The notes under the pieces: generated by a model
Seen by the model: the letters and a program-made list of their open reading frames with translations, nothing else
Told to the model about the DNA's origin: nothing
The model's database searches: none
Shown here: piece by piece, positions 26,140-34,614 of the stretch
How the letters are laid out: every line of letters begins with the position of its first letter
How positions within the stretch are numbered: position 1 is the stretch's first letter
Position numbers and translations under genes: made by a program
Assembly (NCBI RefSeq): GCF_014192095.1
Contig: NZ_JACHXN010000006.1
Span: 186,001-250,000, forward strand
Length of the DNA stretch: 64,000 nucleotides
Direction: 5' to 3'
DNA from: Phyllobacterium trifolii
GTDB taxonomy: Bacteria; Pseudomonadota; Alphaproteobacteria; Rhizobiales; Rhizobiaceae

Positions 26140-27465
26140 TTAAGGCTTCAGCAGTTTCTCCATCCCAGCCTTCGTGTTTGCAAGCGCTTCGTCCAGCGTT
26201 TCCTGCCCCGACCAGTAGCCGGTGAATTCCTTCGCCTGCAGTTCGTAAACCGGGAAGGCATTGGCCGATGTAGCGCCGGTCATGACATAGCCATAGGCGC
26301 CGGCGTATTGACCGAGCGTAACGAGATCCGGCCGCTCCTTGGCAATCTTTGCCGCAACATCGGGCAGGAGCGCAGGCGAACCGCCGCTGCGCGCATAAAG
26401 CAGGGCAGCGTCCTCGGTCGCCAGCCATTGCAGGAACTTGGCGGCACCTGGCTTGTTCTTGGCGTTCTTGTTGATGCCGAGCCCGAGGCCATGGATGTGG
26501 TCAGCGCGGCCTGCCGAACCAGCTGGGGGCGCAACGATACCGACATTCTCGGCAACCGCTGGAGATTTGGCGGGATCGGTGAGTTCGCCGGCTGCAGCAT
26601 TCCACTGCAACGCCGTCGCCACCTGACCGGAACCGAACGCGGCATTCGTTTCAGCATATTCATAGGACAGCGAATCCTTCGGCGAGGCACCCGCATCATA
26701 GAGCTTCTTGTAAAGTTCCAGCGCCGTCCGGTAGGCCGGAGAGTCGATGGTGATATTACCCGAAGCATCCATCCAGTCGCCGCCATTGGCACGGGCCACG
26801 GATTGCCACACCATGATGTTGAAGAGGAGGTTCTTCATCTGCAGCACCGTGCCGTAGCGAACCGGGCTTTCGGGATTTACGGACTTTGCGAAATAGAGTG
26901 CGGTCGCCGCCCAGTCATCCCACGTCCAGCTGTCGGGCGCTTTCGGCTCCAGGGGCTTGCCGAAATATTTCTCGCTGATCTCGGCATATTTGGTCTTGGC
27001 TGCCGGGTCGGCGAGCAGGGCGTCGATGAGGTCCTTGCGATAATACATGAAATGCAAGGAGAGATCGGTTGGGACACCATATTGCTTGCCATCGAACTGC
27101 ATGGTTTTCAGCACTGACTCGCCAAATACCTTGGCCGCATCCGGGCCAAGGTCGACCGGCTCCATGTAGGAGGCGTAGCGGCCGATGGAATATGTCGCGA
27201 GAAGATTGATGTCGAAGGCGCTCGACCCCGCCGCCATGTCAGCCTGCAGTTTGTCGTAGAAGCCATCGCGGCTATAGAAAAGCAGTTCGACTTTATCCGC
27301 GTCGGCAACGCCGCTTTGCGCGTTGTAAGCTTCAGCAACGGCGCGCAACGCGGTTTCTTCCGAACCGCCCGGCCAGCCCAGAACGGTAACCGCGGCGTTG
27401 GCGGCACCAAGGGATGCGGTAATCAGTGCGAGAGCCGATAAAGTGATTTTTGTAAATTTAAGCAT
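26140..27465 (-). CDS. Carbohydrate ABC transporter substrate-binding protein (family 1)
   Basis: 441 residues with a signal peptide (LSALALITASLGAANA). It begins VTVLGWPGGSEETALRAVAE and has the MalE-like two-lobed pattern: FDINLLATYSIGRYASYMEP, GKQYGVPTDLSLHFMYYRKD, WTWDDWAATALYFAKS and FPVYELQAKEFTGYWSGQET. Its start is only 3 bp from the NanE-NanK stop, so it is co-transcribed and translationally coupled. The likely ligand is N-acetylmannosamine or a related amino sugar, inferred from the neighbouring enzyme; the protein itself does not reveal it. Confidence 0.9.
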   Translation of the reverse strand: MLKFTKITLSALALITASLGAANAAVTVLGWPGGSEETALRAVAEAYNAQSGVADADKVELLFYSRDGFYDKLQADMAAGSSAFDINLLATYSIGRYASYMEPVDLGPDAAKVFGESVLKTMQFDGKQYGVPTDLSLHFMYYRKDLIDALLADPAAKTKYAEISEKYFGKPLEPKAPDSWTWDDWAATALYFAKSVNPESPVRYGTVLQMKNLLFNIMVWQSVARANGGDWMDASGNITIDSPAYRTALELYKKLYDAGASPKDSLSYEYAETNAAFGSGQVATALQWNAAAGELTDPAKSPAVAENVGIVAPPAGSAGRADHIHGLGLGINKNAKNKPGAAKFLQWLATEDAALLYARSGGSPALLPDVAAKIAKERPDLVTLGQYAGAYGYVMTGATSANAFPVYELQAKEFTGYWSGQETLDEALANTKAGMEKLLKP

Positions 27466-27468
27466 GTT

Positions 27469-29007
27469 CTAGCCTCCAATAATTGAGTTGGATTGTGCAA
27501 TGGCAAGGTCGGCCGCCCCGATTACCCCCGCGTGCCGGCCGAGACCGGCACTCACAAGGGTTGGACGCAGCGATATTTTGGGAAATGTAAATGCGCCCCG
27601 AACCTGATCGATATAGCCTTCTGCAAGCCCGATCCCGCCGCCAATGACGATGCATTTCGGATCAAGCGCCAGCTGTATGTTCTGGCAGAGTATAGCGAGT
27701 CTGCGGGCGGAAATTGCGATAATATGCGATGCCCATGGCGCGCCGGACCTCGCTGCAGCGAAGATGACAGGCGCTTCCAGCTCATAGCCCGCCTTGCAGG
27801 CTTCCGCATGCATCCAGTGGCCGGAAATGCTGTCTTCGAGCGGTCGGTGCGAGCATTCGAAGTAGCCCTGAAACAACCCGAAATGACCGGCGGTTCCTTG
27901 CAACAGCCGGCCGTTAATGACGATCCCGCCGCCAATGCCGGTCGAGATCGTGAGGAACACCATGTCTTTCTGTGCGCCGGCGCCAAACCGGTGCTCGCCC
28001 CAGGCCGCACATTGCGCATCGTTGACTGCAATTGCATCAACGCCGAACGTACCGCGCAACCTGTCAATGAGCGGATAGTCTTGCGGCAGATTGAGCGTTG
28101 CCGGATTGAGCGCTTGCCAATTTCCGTCGACGACAATCCCTGTAACGGCGGCAGCAACCCGCCCATAGGAGCCGCGCCAGTTGGACACCTTGGTGGCGAT
28201 AGCGTCGATCCAGCCATCGGGACCGAGATTGTGGTCGGTAGCAAATTGGACCTCCTCGATGACTTTGCCTTCTTTCACCAGACACGCCATCGTCTTGGTC
28301 CCGCCGATATCGATCGCAAGCACGGCTTGGTTGGCTCTGCGTGCAAACCCGGCATCGATTGCCTGCTTGAACCACGAGGTGACATGCTCGGTGCGGGTGA
28401 TGGCGGAGCCGACGACAATGCCGAACGCGCCCCGGCGGAGTGCCTCCGCCGCCTGCTCGGGAGTCCTGATGCGGCCCTCCGCAATCACATAAGGGGTCAG
28501 TTTCCGCAGCCCGGCGATCAGCTCGAAATCTGGCGCATCGGGGACCGGTCCGCCGGTATAGCCGGACAGCGTCGACCCGACACAATCGGCACCTGCAGCC
28601 AGCGCGGCGCGACCATCCTCGACCGACGAACAGTCCGCCATCGCCAAAGCGCCTTTGGCGTGAATGGCCGCAATGATGTCCGCAACGGTATCGCGCCGCG
28701 GGCGCGATGTTGCGTCGAATGCGACAATCTGTGCGCCGGCATCGATTAGCGCCACCGCGTCGGCCACGCCGGGCGTGATGCGGACGGGCGACGTTTCGAG
28801 ATCTTTTTTAACGATGCCGATGATCGGCGCGTCCGTCTTCTGACGGACCGCTCGCACATATTCCACGGATTCGATCCTGAGTGCGTTTGCACCTCCCGAG
28901 ATCGCCGCCAAGGCAAACGCCGTGACCATGTCGGCACGATCCATCGGGCCGTCCGGAACCGGCTGGCAGGAGACGATAAGGCTGCGTTCGAGATCCCCGA
29001 TTTTCAC
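27469..29007 (-). CDS. NanE-NanK fusion: N-acetylmannosamine-6-P 2-epimerase + ROK-family N-acetylmannosamine kinase
   Basis: 512 residues. Residues 1 to about 225 are a NanE-type TIM barrel: SLIVSCQPVPDGPMD, GANALRIESVEYV, IIGIVKKDL, ADCSSVEDG, GSTLSGYTGG, YVIAEGRIRTPEQA and GAFGIVVGSAITR. Residues from about 229 form a ROK sugar kinase: VLAIDIGGTKTMACLVKEG (phosphate loop), VNDAQCAAWGE (catalytic Asp) and STGIGGGIVINGRLL. The ROK zinc motif CXCGXXGCXE is degenerate: after AGHFGLFQGY only ECSHRPLED remains. The fusion would phosphorylate ManNAc and epimerise it to GlcNAc-6-P in the cytoplasm. No sialate lyase (nanA) is present, so free ManNAc is the more likely substrate. Controlled by the adjacent GntR regulator. 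Confidence 0.9.
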   Translation of the reverse strand: MKIGDLERSLIVSCQPVPDGPMDRADMVTAFALAAISGGANALRIESVEYVRAVRQKTDAPIIGIVKKDLETSPVRITPGVADAVALIDAGAQIVAFDATSRPRRDTVADIIAAIHAKGALAMADCSSVEDGRAALAAGADCVGSTLSGYTGGPVPDAPDFELIAGLRKLTPYVIAEGRIRTPEQAAEALRRGAFGIVVGSAITRTEHVTSWFKQAIDAGFARRANQAVLAIDIGGTKTMACLVKEGKVIEEVQFATDHNLGPDGWIDAIATKVSNWRGSYGRVAAAVTGIVVDGNWQALNPATLNLPQDYPLIDRLRGTFGVDAIAVNDAQCAAWGEHRFGAGAQKDMVFLTISTGIGGGIVINGRLLQGTAGHFGLFQGYFECSHRPLEDSISGHWMHAEACKAGYELEAPVIFAAARSGAPWASHIIAISARRLAILCQNIQLALDPKCIVIGGGIGLAEGYIDQVRGAFTFPKISLRPTLVSAGLGRHAGVIGAADLAIAQSNSIIGG

Positions 29008-29046
29008 TTCAAAATCCTCGCTTATGGCGAGAACGATATCCAGTTC

Positions 29047-29078
29047 ATACCAGATTGCAACCAGTCAAAAACTGGTAT
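29047..29078. promoter_or_regulatory. Probable GntR operator (ATACCAG...ACCAGT-N5-ACTGGTAT)
   Basis: ACCAGT (29060-29065) and ACTGGT (29071-29076) form a perfect inverted repeat with a 5-base spacer, nested in an outer pair ATACCAG (29047-29053) / CTGGTAT (29072-29078). The site lies 40-70 bp upstream of the NanE-NanK start and reaches the gntR stop. The half-site ACTGGTAT recurs at 29897-29904, upstream of gntR, which suggests autoregulation. Confidence 0.6.
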
Positions 29079-29827
29079 TAGCGGCTTAGCTCCGTAACGA
29101 AATCGTAGAGATCGCCTCGATACCTTGTTTCGGTAAATTCCACGGGCTGGTCGTCGGCAAGGAAACAACGCCGTTCAATGATGAGCAGCGGTGCGCCAAC
29201 CGCACATTTCAAGAGCTCGCTGTCACGCACCGAAGCAGGCCTCGAACGCAGCCGTTGTATGGCCCGCTGGGGCAGCGCATTGCGCTTTGCCAGTGCCTCG
29301 TATAGGGAGTCGCCAACGAGTTCGGGTGATGGCAGAAACTTTGCCGGAACGACTGCAGTCTCGTAGGCGGCGGGCTCTCCGTCAGCAGTGCGTATCCGTT
29401 TCAAGCGAATGATATCGGCATTTGGCGGCAAGGCGAGCGCCATCGCTTCGGCCGGGGATGGTCGGCTTATTTCCTTGGAAATCCAGATACATCCGGGTTC
29501 AAGCCCCCGTGCAACCATATCCTCGGAAAAGCTGGCAAGGGTCGAAAGCGATTTCTCGACGGGAACGCTCACTTCAGTCTTCGCCCCATGCCTCCGCCGC
29601 AAATGGCCATCCTGGATAAGGAGTTCCAGGGCCTTCCTGACCGTCACACGCGAAAGCGAAAGAGCCTCCGCCACGGCCCGCTCGCCTGGAAGAGTAGACC
29701 CCCGTTTTATGCGATTGCTGATGATGAGATCCTGCAGCGCCATCTTCAATTTCTTGTGCAGGGGAATTCCCGTTTCGAACGCATCGATCCGTGACCGGAT
29801 CTCTGCTAACAGCTGCTGGCGTTCCAT
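29078..29827 (-). CDS. GntR-family transcriptional regulator (HutC/UTRA subfamily)
   Basis: 249 residues. N-terminal winged helix: PLHKKLKMALQDLIISNRIK, STLPGERAVAEALSLSRVTV, RKALELLIQDGHLRRRHGAK. C-terminal UTRA sensor domain from about 95: TLASFSEDMVARGLEPGCIW, RLKRIRTADGEPAAYETAVV and the closing block PVEFTETRYRGDLYDFVTEL. UTRA domains bind small sugars or sugar phosphates. The gene lies directly upstream of the amino-sugar operon on the same strand, and operator-like repeats sit on both sides of it, so ManNAc-6-P or GlcNAc-6-P is a reasonable effector (inferred). Confidence 0.93.
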   Translation of the reverse strand: MERQQLLAEIRSRIDAFETGIPLHKKLKMALQDLIISNRIKRGSTLPGERAVAEALSLSRVTVRKALELLIQDGHLRRRHGAKTEVSVPVEKSLSTLASFSEDMVARGLEPGCIWISKEISRPSPAEAMALALPPNADIIRLKRIRTADGEPAAYETAVVPAKFLPSPELVGDSLYEALAKRNALPQRAIQRLRSRPASVRDSELLKCAVGAPLLIIERRCFLADDQPVEFTETRYRGDLYDFVTELSR

Positions 29828-30019
29828 GATTTCTCCTTGCCAGCGGTCTTCCCAAGGGCTGGATTTTCACCCTCGCATTATTTTTTTGGAAATCCAACTG
29901 GTATTATTGCATCGGCGATTCCGGAGATGAAGAGGGCGGAGCAATTGATTTTGCGTAGCAGTTTCTCATTTCTGCGGAGCTCTTATATGAAATAGGGTCA
30001 TTTTCGCACGGGAACATCC

Positions 30020-30037
30020 GATTCTTGCACAAGAATC
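30020..30037. promoter_or_regulatory. GATTCTTG-CA-CAAGAATC inverted repeat upstream of the antiporter
   Basis: Two perfect 8-base arms are separated by CA, 165 bp upstream of the antiporter start. No T-run follows, so it looks like a dimer binding site. The 374-bp gap 29828-30201 also holds the gntR promoter side with the ACTGGTAT half-site (29897-29904); an open frame on the minus strand at 29998-30210 lacks protein-like features and I do not support a gene here. Confidence 0.4.
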
Positions 30038-30201
30038 CTTGAATCCGGAACGGTTTTCGCTACGCAGGATTGAAATTTACGTGTGACCAGTTGTAACTGC
30101 GGGGGTTCAAACATAATCGAACGATCTATTGCAATTTCCTGCGGATCGACCTTTTGTGAAATCCTGCTTCGAGAGCCTGCAAAATTCATGGAAAGAGAGA
30201 C

Positions 30202-31947
30202 GTGCATCAAGAGGTCTCACTCTTAGCGACGGTTGCTATCGGCTTCGTGTTTGCCGCGGTCTTCGGCTATCTGGCCGATCGTCTGCGCTTGCCACCGCTC
30301 GTCGGCTATCTCGTCGCCGGCATCATGATGGGGCCGTACACACCGGGCATCGTCGCCGATAGCGGGCTTGCCTCGCAGCTCGCGGAAATGGGCGTTATTC
30401 TTTTGATGTTCGGTGTGGGCCTGCATTTTTCCGCCTCCGATCTGTTGGCGGTTCGAGGTGTTGCTGTCCCCGGAGCGCTGGGGCGTATCCTGCTTGCTAC
30501 CCTGCTCGGCATCGGCCTTTGTTCGTTGTGGGGCTGGGGTCTTGGTGCGGGTATCGTCTTTGGTCTTAGTCTTTCCGTCGCCAGCACCGTGGTCCTGCTC
30601 AAGGCGCTTGAAGAGCACAATCAGGTCGACTCCGTAAATGGCCGCGTGACCGTCGGCTGGCTCATCGTCGAAGATCTGGCGATGGTTCTTGCCTTGGTGC
30701 TGTTGCCAGCATTTTCGGGGGTTTTGGGCGGTAATGCGGACGTAGCAGCTGGAGAGGCTGGTGGCCTTGCCATCACATTGACCATCGGCATAACCCTGCT
30801 CAAGGTCGGCGCTTTTACGGTGATGGCGATATATTTCGGGCCCAAGGTCGTTCCGTGGATTCTCACATTGGTTGCCCGCACCGGCTCACCGGAACTGTTC
30901 ACGCTTTCCGTTCTCGCCGTTGCCCTCGGCATCGCCTTTGGCTCGGCGGAGATTTTCGGCGTATCCTTTGCGCTCGGGGCGTTTGTCGCAGGCGTCGTCA
31001 TGAGCGAGTCGCATCTCAGCCATCGTGCCGCGGCCGACTCCCTGCCTCTGCAAAATGCGTTCGCCGTACTGTTTTTCGTTTCGGTCGGGATGCTTTTCGA
31101 CCCCTATGTCATCATCCGCGACCCACTTGCGGTTGCTGCCGTGCTGGCGCTGATCATCTTTGGTAAATCGTTGATTGGGTTCCTGATCGTCGTTCTCTTA
31201 CGCTTTCCGATCGCGATGGGCCTGTCAGTCGCTGCCGGTCTGGCGCAGATCGGTGAGTTTTCTTTCATTTTGGCTAGTCTCGGTGTTTCGCTTGGCCTTT
31301 TGCCGCGTGAGGGACAGGATCTGATACTCGCCGGCGCCATCCTGTCGATCATCGTCAATCCACTCGTTCTGCTCGGTGGCGACTGGCTGCAAAAGGCCGT
31401 TCATCGAAAGTGGCCATCCCTGTTTGAACAGTACGGAAAGAGCAAGCATGACGCACTTTCCCGCGAGCTAGACCGTATCCGGAAGATCAGCGAAGATAGA
31501 AACAGGCAGCACCAACTGGAAATGCAGCAGCTGATCGGAACTTTCCCGATGTTTGCCCAGGTTGACGAAAATTCTCAGGAAGAGCTTCTCCTGTTGTTTC
31601 GGCCAAAGGTGGCATCGCCGGGCGAACGCGTCATCCGCATCGGCGATCGCGGCGACGGCATGTATTTCATTTCATCGGGAGCGGTAGAGGTTCAACTGGA
31701 GGACGACCCGGTTCGTCTCCAGGCCGGTTCCTTCTTTGGCGAAATGGCACTTTTGAGCGGTGGGCGCAGGACCGCGGATGTCATCGCTGTCGATTTTTGT
31801 CAGTTCCTGGTTCTCGAACGTCGGGATTTCAATGTTTTCATGTCGAAGCATCCCGCACTTCGAGCCGCAGTCAGCGATATGGCCAAAGAGAGAAAAGCGA
31901 TGAACGTTTCACGCAGGAAGCGCAAGAAGTCTCTCGATGCGACGTAA
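30202..31947 (+). CDS. CPA2-family cation:proton antiporter with C-terminal cyclic-nucleotide-binding domain
   Basis: 581 residues. Residues 1 to about 400 form a Kef/CPA2-type exchanger with about 12 TM helices: RLRLPPLVGYLVAGIMMGPY, LLMFGVGLHFSASDL, SVASTVVLLKALEEHNQVDS, GWLIVEDLAMVLALVLLPAF (acidic transport residue) and FALGAFVAGVVMSESHLSHR. A charged coiled linker (SRELDRIRKISEDRNRQHQL) leads to a cNMP-binding fold at about 445-560: GDRGDGMYFISSGAVEVQL and the phosphate-binding cassette FFGEMALLSGGRRTADV, which keeps the Glu and Arg that bind cyclic nucleotide. Kef proteins usually have a TrkA-N domain at this place. The GTG start follows AAAGAGAGA. It converges on the TreY-like gene with 3 bp between them. 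Confidence 0.9.
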   Translation: MHQEVSLLATVAIGFVFAAVFGYLADRLRLPPLVGYLVAGIMMGPYTPGIVADSGLASQLAEMGVILLMFGVGLHFSASDLLAVRGVAVPGALGRILLATLLGIGLCSLWGWGLGAGIVFGLSLSVASTVVLLKALEEHNQVDSVNGRVTVGWLIVEDLAMVLALVLLPAFSGVLGGNADVAAGEAGGLAITLTIGITLLKVGAFTVMAIYFGPKVVPWILTLVARTGSPELFTLSVLAVALGIAFGSAEIFGVSFALGAFVAGVVMSESHLSHRAAADSLPLQNAFAVLFFVSVGMLFDPYVIIRDPLAVAAVLALIIFGKSLIGFLIVVLLRFPIAMGLSVAAGLAQIGEFSFILASLGVSLGLLPREGQDLILAGAILSIIVNPLVLLGGDWLQKAVHRKWPSLFEQYGKSKHDALSRELDRIRKISEDRNRQHQLEMQQLIGTFPMFAQVDENSQEELLLLFRPKVASPGERVIRIGDRGDGMYFISSGAVEVQLEDDPVRLQAGSFFGEMALLSGGRRTADVIAVDFCQFLVLERRDFNVFMSKHPALRAAVSDMAKERKAMNVSRRKRKKSLDAT

Positions 31948-31950
31948 TTG

Positions 31951-34614
31951 CTAATCCGACATCAGCGACAGCGTGGAAAATCCCCGCATCGCATCGGCCA
32001 TGAGGCACTTGTCCGTCAAGGTCATTCGATTTCCCGTCATGATATCCTGAAATTCCTTGCCACTGATTTCCGCTGGAATATGCACAGCGGTGTCGCCCCA
32101 GGCGGGTATCGGCATGAAGGGTTCGTGAAACCGTTTCACCGCTTCGAAGGGTTGGCGGGGCACGGCGACCAGACAATAGTCGGATTCGTGCCTGCGCAGA
32201 AAAGCGATAACGTTTTTTCGCTTCTTGCCGGTGACCTTCAGAGGAATGTATTGGCCGCCGATGAACAGTTCAGGCTTGCGCTTTCGCGCCCGAAGATGGG
32301 CGGCGACAAGCCGCTGTTTGACGGCACCCGTATGCCAATCCTCCAGGAGAATGTTCAAGGGGCACTGATCTGCATAGGAAAGCCGGGCAGTAAGCGCATC
32401 GAAATCTATGTCATTCGATGCCGGAATGTTCGACACGGCGAAATCCCAGGATTCCGCTCCATTGTAGATGACAGGAACGCCGGGAGCAGTTGCCTTGAGG
32501 ACGGTTTGCGAAAAACTATTGAGCGCCCCGGCTATCCAGAACGGCCGCATCGTCTTCGCGAAGTCCAGAAGGAAAGAACGGTCGGCGAAAAGCTGATCGA
32601 TATAGTCCATCACGGCCAACTCATAGGGCTTGTTTATTTCCGTCCAGAAGGAATCTCTTTGAATTTCGCTGATCGCTTTCTGGATGAATGCGCAAAGATC
32701 GTTACGGACGGCCTGCAGGCTGTTTTCATCGTCGATCTGCAGCGTCAAAGGCCAGATCGCAGCAAGGGTTTGATAGATCAGCCATTCAGTCTGGGGATCC
32801 GGCGCCAGCGTTTCCTCGATCGTCGCCACATTGCCCGCATGGAGCTTGCGCCAGCGTGCCACCGCCTCGCACCAGATTTCCGGCGCTTCGGACAGAGCGA
32901 GTAGCCGCATTCTCGCATCCTCGCCGAATTTGGTGGTGTAGGAAAACGTTGTCGCCAGCATGCCTTTAGGCGCGACCGTGGCTTTGCGCAGCATCTTTTC
33001 GTGGAAAAGCTGTACCGAATCCCCGGCATCACTCGAGCGCAATATCACTTCGTCAAGCGCGATTGGCCCACGGCCATATTGGTACGATTGTTCTATTGCC
33101 TGTGCCATGACAGCGGCAGTCAATTGCTGGAATCGCACAATGAATTGGCCGATTTTTCCGTCAGGATCATTCGCCGCTTCCAATATGCGCTGTACGAATT
33201 TCAGCGGAGCGGGATCGGCAGCGTCGGGACGTGCCAAAATATCGGAAATGGTGGACTGGAGAATGGATCGATAGGATCCAAGGATTCCCGCCTCATTCGA
33301 ATAGGTCCGGAAAACGGGGAGTTCGATTACGAGATCGCTTACCGCGCGCCTCAGCTCAAGCTCGTCGGCTGCATTTGGTTCTATCACGATGAGCAGGTCG
33401 ACCAGAGCCTGTAGTTCCGCAGCGAATCTGCTGTGCAGTACAGCTGACTTTGCAATCCGATAGTGAAGCGTACTTTGCGCACCAATATTGCTGCTGTAGA
33501 GTTGTTCGAGCGCAGCCAGCTTTGCATGATCCACCATAAGGTTCGCGGTCACTGAAATGAACTCGTAGCCTGCGGTTCCATCGACATGCCAAGAAGCGGG
33601 ATAAGGTTCGCCGTCCAGGAGAATCTTGTCGGCGACCAGATAGGCTTTTTCACCGGCGTGCCGGCGCAATTCCTGCGAATATGTTTCAGGATCGGCGAGA
33701 CCGTCGATCTGGTTCACACGAAAACCGATGACTTGGCTGATCTCGAGCAGATCGAGTGGAACCTCGTGAAAGTCCTTGAATGGTTGTGTCTTTTCGACTT
33801 GGACACCGACAGAGTGCATGGATTCGAACGAGTGGCGGTAGTTCATCCGGCGGCGAGCCTTCTGACGTGTCACCAGACGCCACTTTTGCGCCGAAAGCAC
33901 GTCTTCGAGCATCGAGATGTCCTGAGAGATATCTTTCAGTCGCGACGCAAGCACGAGACGATGAGCGAGTTCGCTGGTGTCGTAGAGTTCCCGCAACTGG
34001 ACATGAAATTCGTCCGATCGTTGCGGGTCGGCCTCGCTTACTGCATCCAGAAAGTTATTCGAGAGAGGGTTGTCGACCCCGCGAAGGATAGTTTCATAGG
34101 ATTTTGGATACAGCGGATAAAACACCTCGCCGTAAGAGATGCCGAGCGCAAATTTATTCGCATCGAATTTGAGCTGCAGCGTCTCGGCCTGGACTTCTTC
34201 GATCAACGGGCGCTGCAGAACAGGCAGCGCGAGACGTTTCTTCCAGTCCACGTCGAAATGATCGGCGTAGCGGCTCTTTGATCCCCATTCGAGAACATCA
34301 AACCACCAGGGATTGTGGTGCGTAGCCGGCAGCTGATTTGGATTGATATCGACGATGAGGCCCATACCGAACTTGCGAAGTGCAGAATCAAGGGCGACGA
34401 AGCCGTCTTCACCTCCGGCGTCCCTGTCCAGCTTCGTCGGGTTATAGGATTTCTTGCCTCGGCCGACATCGATCGAGCTGAAAATTGGAGAAATGGTAAG
34501 CGTGTCGATGCCGAGATTATTCAGGTACGGCACGATCGCAGCGGTGTCATTGAAGGACAATCCGTCCCTCAATTGAATGCGATAGGCGGAATTTGGTAAG
34601 GCCATAGTCTTCAC
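31951..34614 (-). CDS. TreY (maltooligosyl trehalose synthase)-like protein lacking catalytic residues; probable pseudoenzyme
   Basis: 887 residues, full-length for the GH13 TreY family. It aligns from end to end: AYRIQLRDGLSFNDTAAIVP, GMGLIVDINPNQL, NPWWFDVLEWGSKSRYADHF, GFRVNQIDGLADPETY, YLVADKILLDGEPYPASWHV with DGTAGYEFIS, FQQLTAAVMAQ and PGVPVIYNGAESWDF. Compared with TreY from memory, the key positions differ: nucleophile Asp (R-I-D-H) is Asn301, acid/base Glu (I-E-K-I-L) is Asp329, the region-I His (D-I-V-P-N-H) is Gln94, and the T-H-D-T motif reads S-Y559-T560-T. The frame is intact and starts inside the otsA stop (GTG 34614; ATG 34605 possible). No treZ gene is present. A non-catalytic or regulatory role in trehalose metabolism is inferred. 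Confidence 0.85.
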   Translation of the reverse strand: MKTMALPNSAYRIQLRDGLSFNDTAAIVPYLNNLGIDTLTISPIFSSIDVGRGKKSYNPTKLDRDAGGEDGFVALDSALRKFGMGLIVDINPNQLPATHHNPWWFDVLEWGSKSRYADHFDVDWKKRLALPVLQRPLIEEVQAETLQLKFDANKFALGISYGEVFYPLYPKSYETILRGVDNPLSNNFLDAVSEADPQRSDEFHVQLRELYDTSELAHRLVLASRLKDISQDISMLEDVLSAQKWRLVTRQKARRRMNYRHSFESMHSVGVQVEKTQPFKDFHEVPLDLLEISQVIGFRVNQIDGLADPETYSQELRRHAGEKAYLVADKILLDGEPYPASWHVDGTAGYEFISVTANLMVDHAKLAALEQLYSSNIGAQSTLHYRIAKSAVLHSRFAAELQALVDLLIVIEPNAADELELRRAVSDLVIELPVFRTYSNEAGILGSYRSILQSTISDILARPDAADPAPLKFVQRILEAANDPDGKIGQFIVRFQQLTAAVMAQAIEQSYQYGRGPIALDEVILRSSDAGDSVQLFHEKMLRKATVAPKGMLATTFSYTTKFGEDARMRLLALSEAPEIWCEAVARWRKLHAGNVATIEETLAPDPQTEWLIYQTLAAIWPLTLQIDDENSLQAVRNDLCAFIQKAISEIQRDSFWTEINKPYELAVMDYIDQLFADRSFLLDFAKTMRPFWIAGALNSFSQTVLKATAPGVPVIYNGAESWDFAVSNIPASNDIDFDALTARLSYADQCPLNILLEDWHTGAVKQRLVAAHLRARKRKPELFIGGQYIPLKVTGKKRKNVIAFLRRHESDYCLVAVPRQPFEAVKRFHEPFMPIPAWGDTAVHIPAEISGKEFQDIMTGNRMTLTDKCLMADAMRGFSTLSLMSD

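Noticed and set aside
25996-27117. 373-codon plus-strand frame opposite the sugar-binding protein
   Set aside because: Starts inside the palindromic repeat and is antisense to a certain gene.
27493-28749. 418-codon plus-strand frame opposite the NanE-NanK fusion
   Set aside because: Antisense shadow without domain features.
29998-30210. 70-codon minus-strand frame between gntR and the antiporter
   Set aside because: Overlaps the antiporter start and a palindrome; not protein-like.
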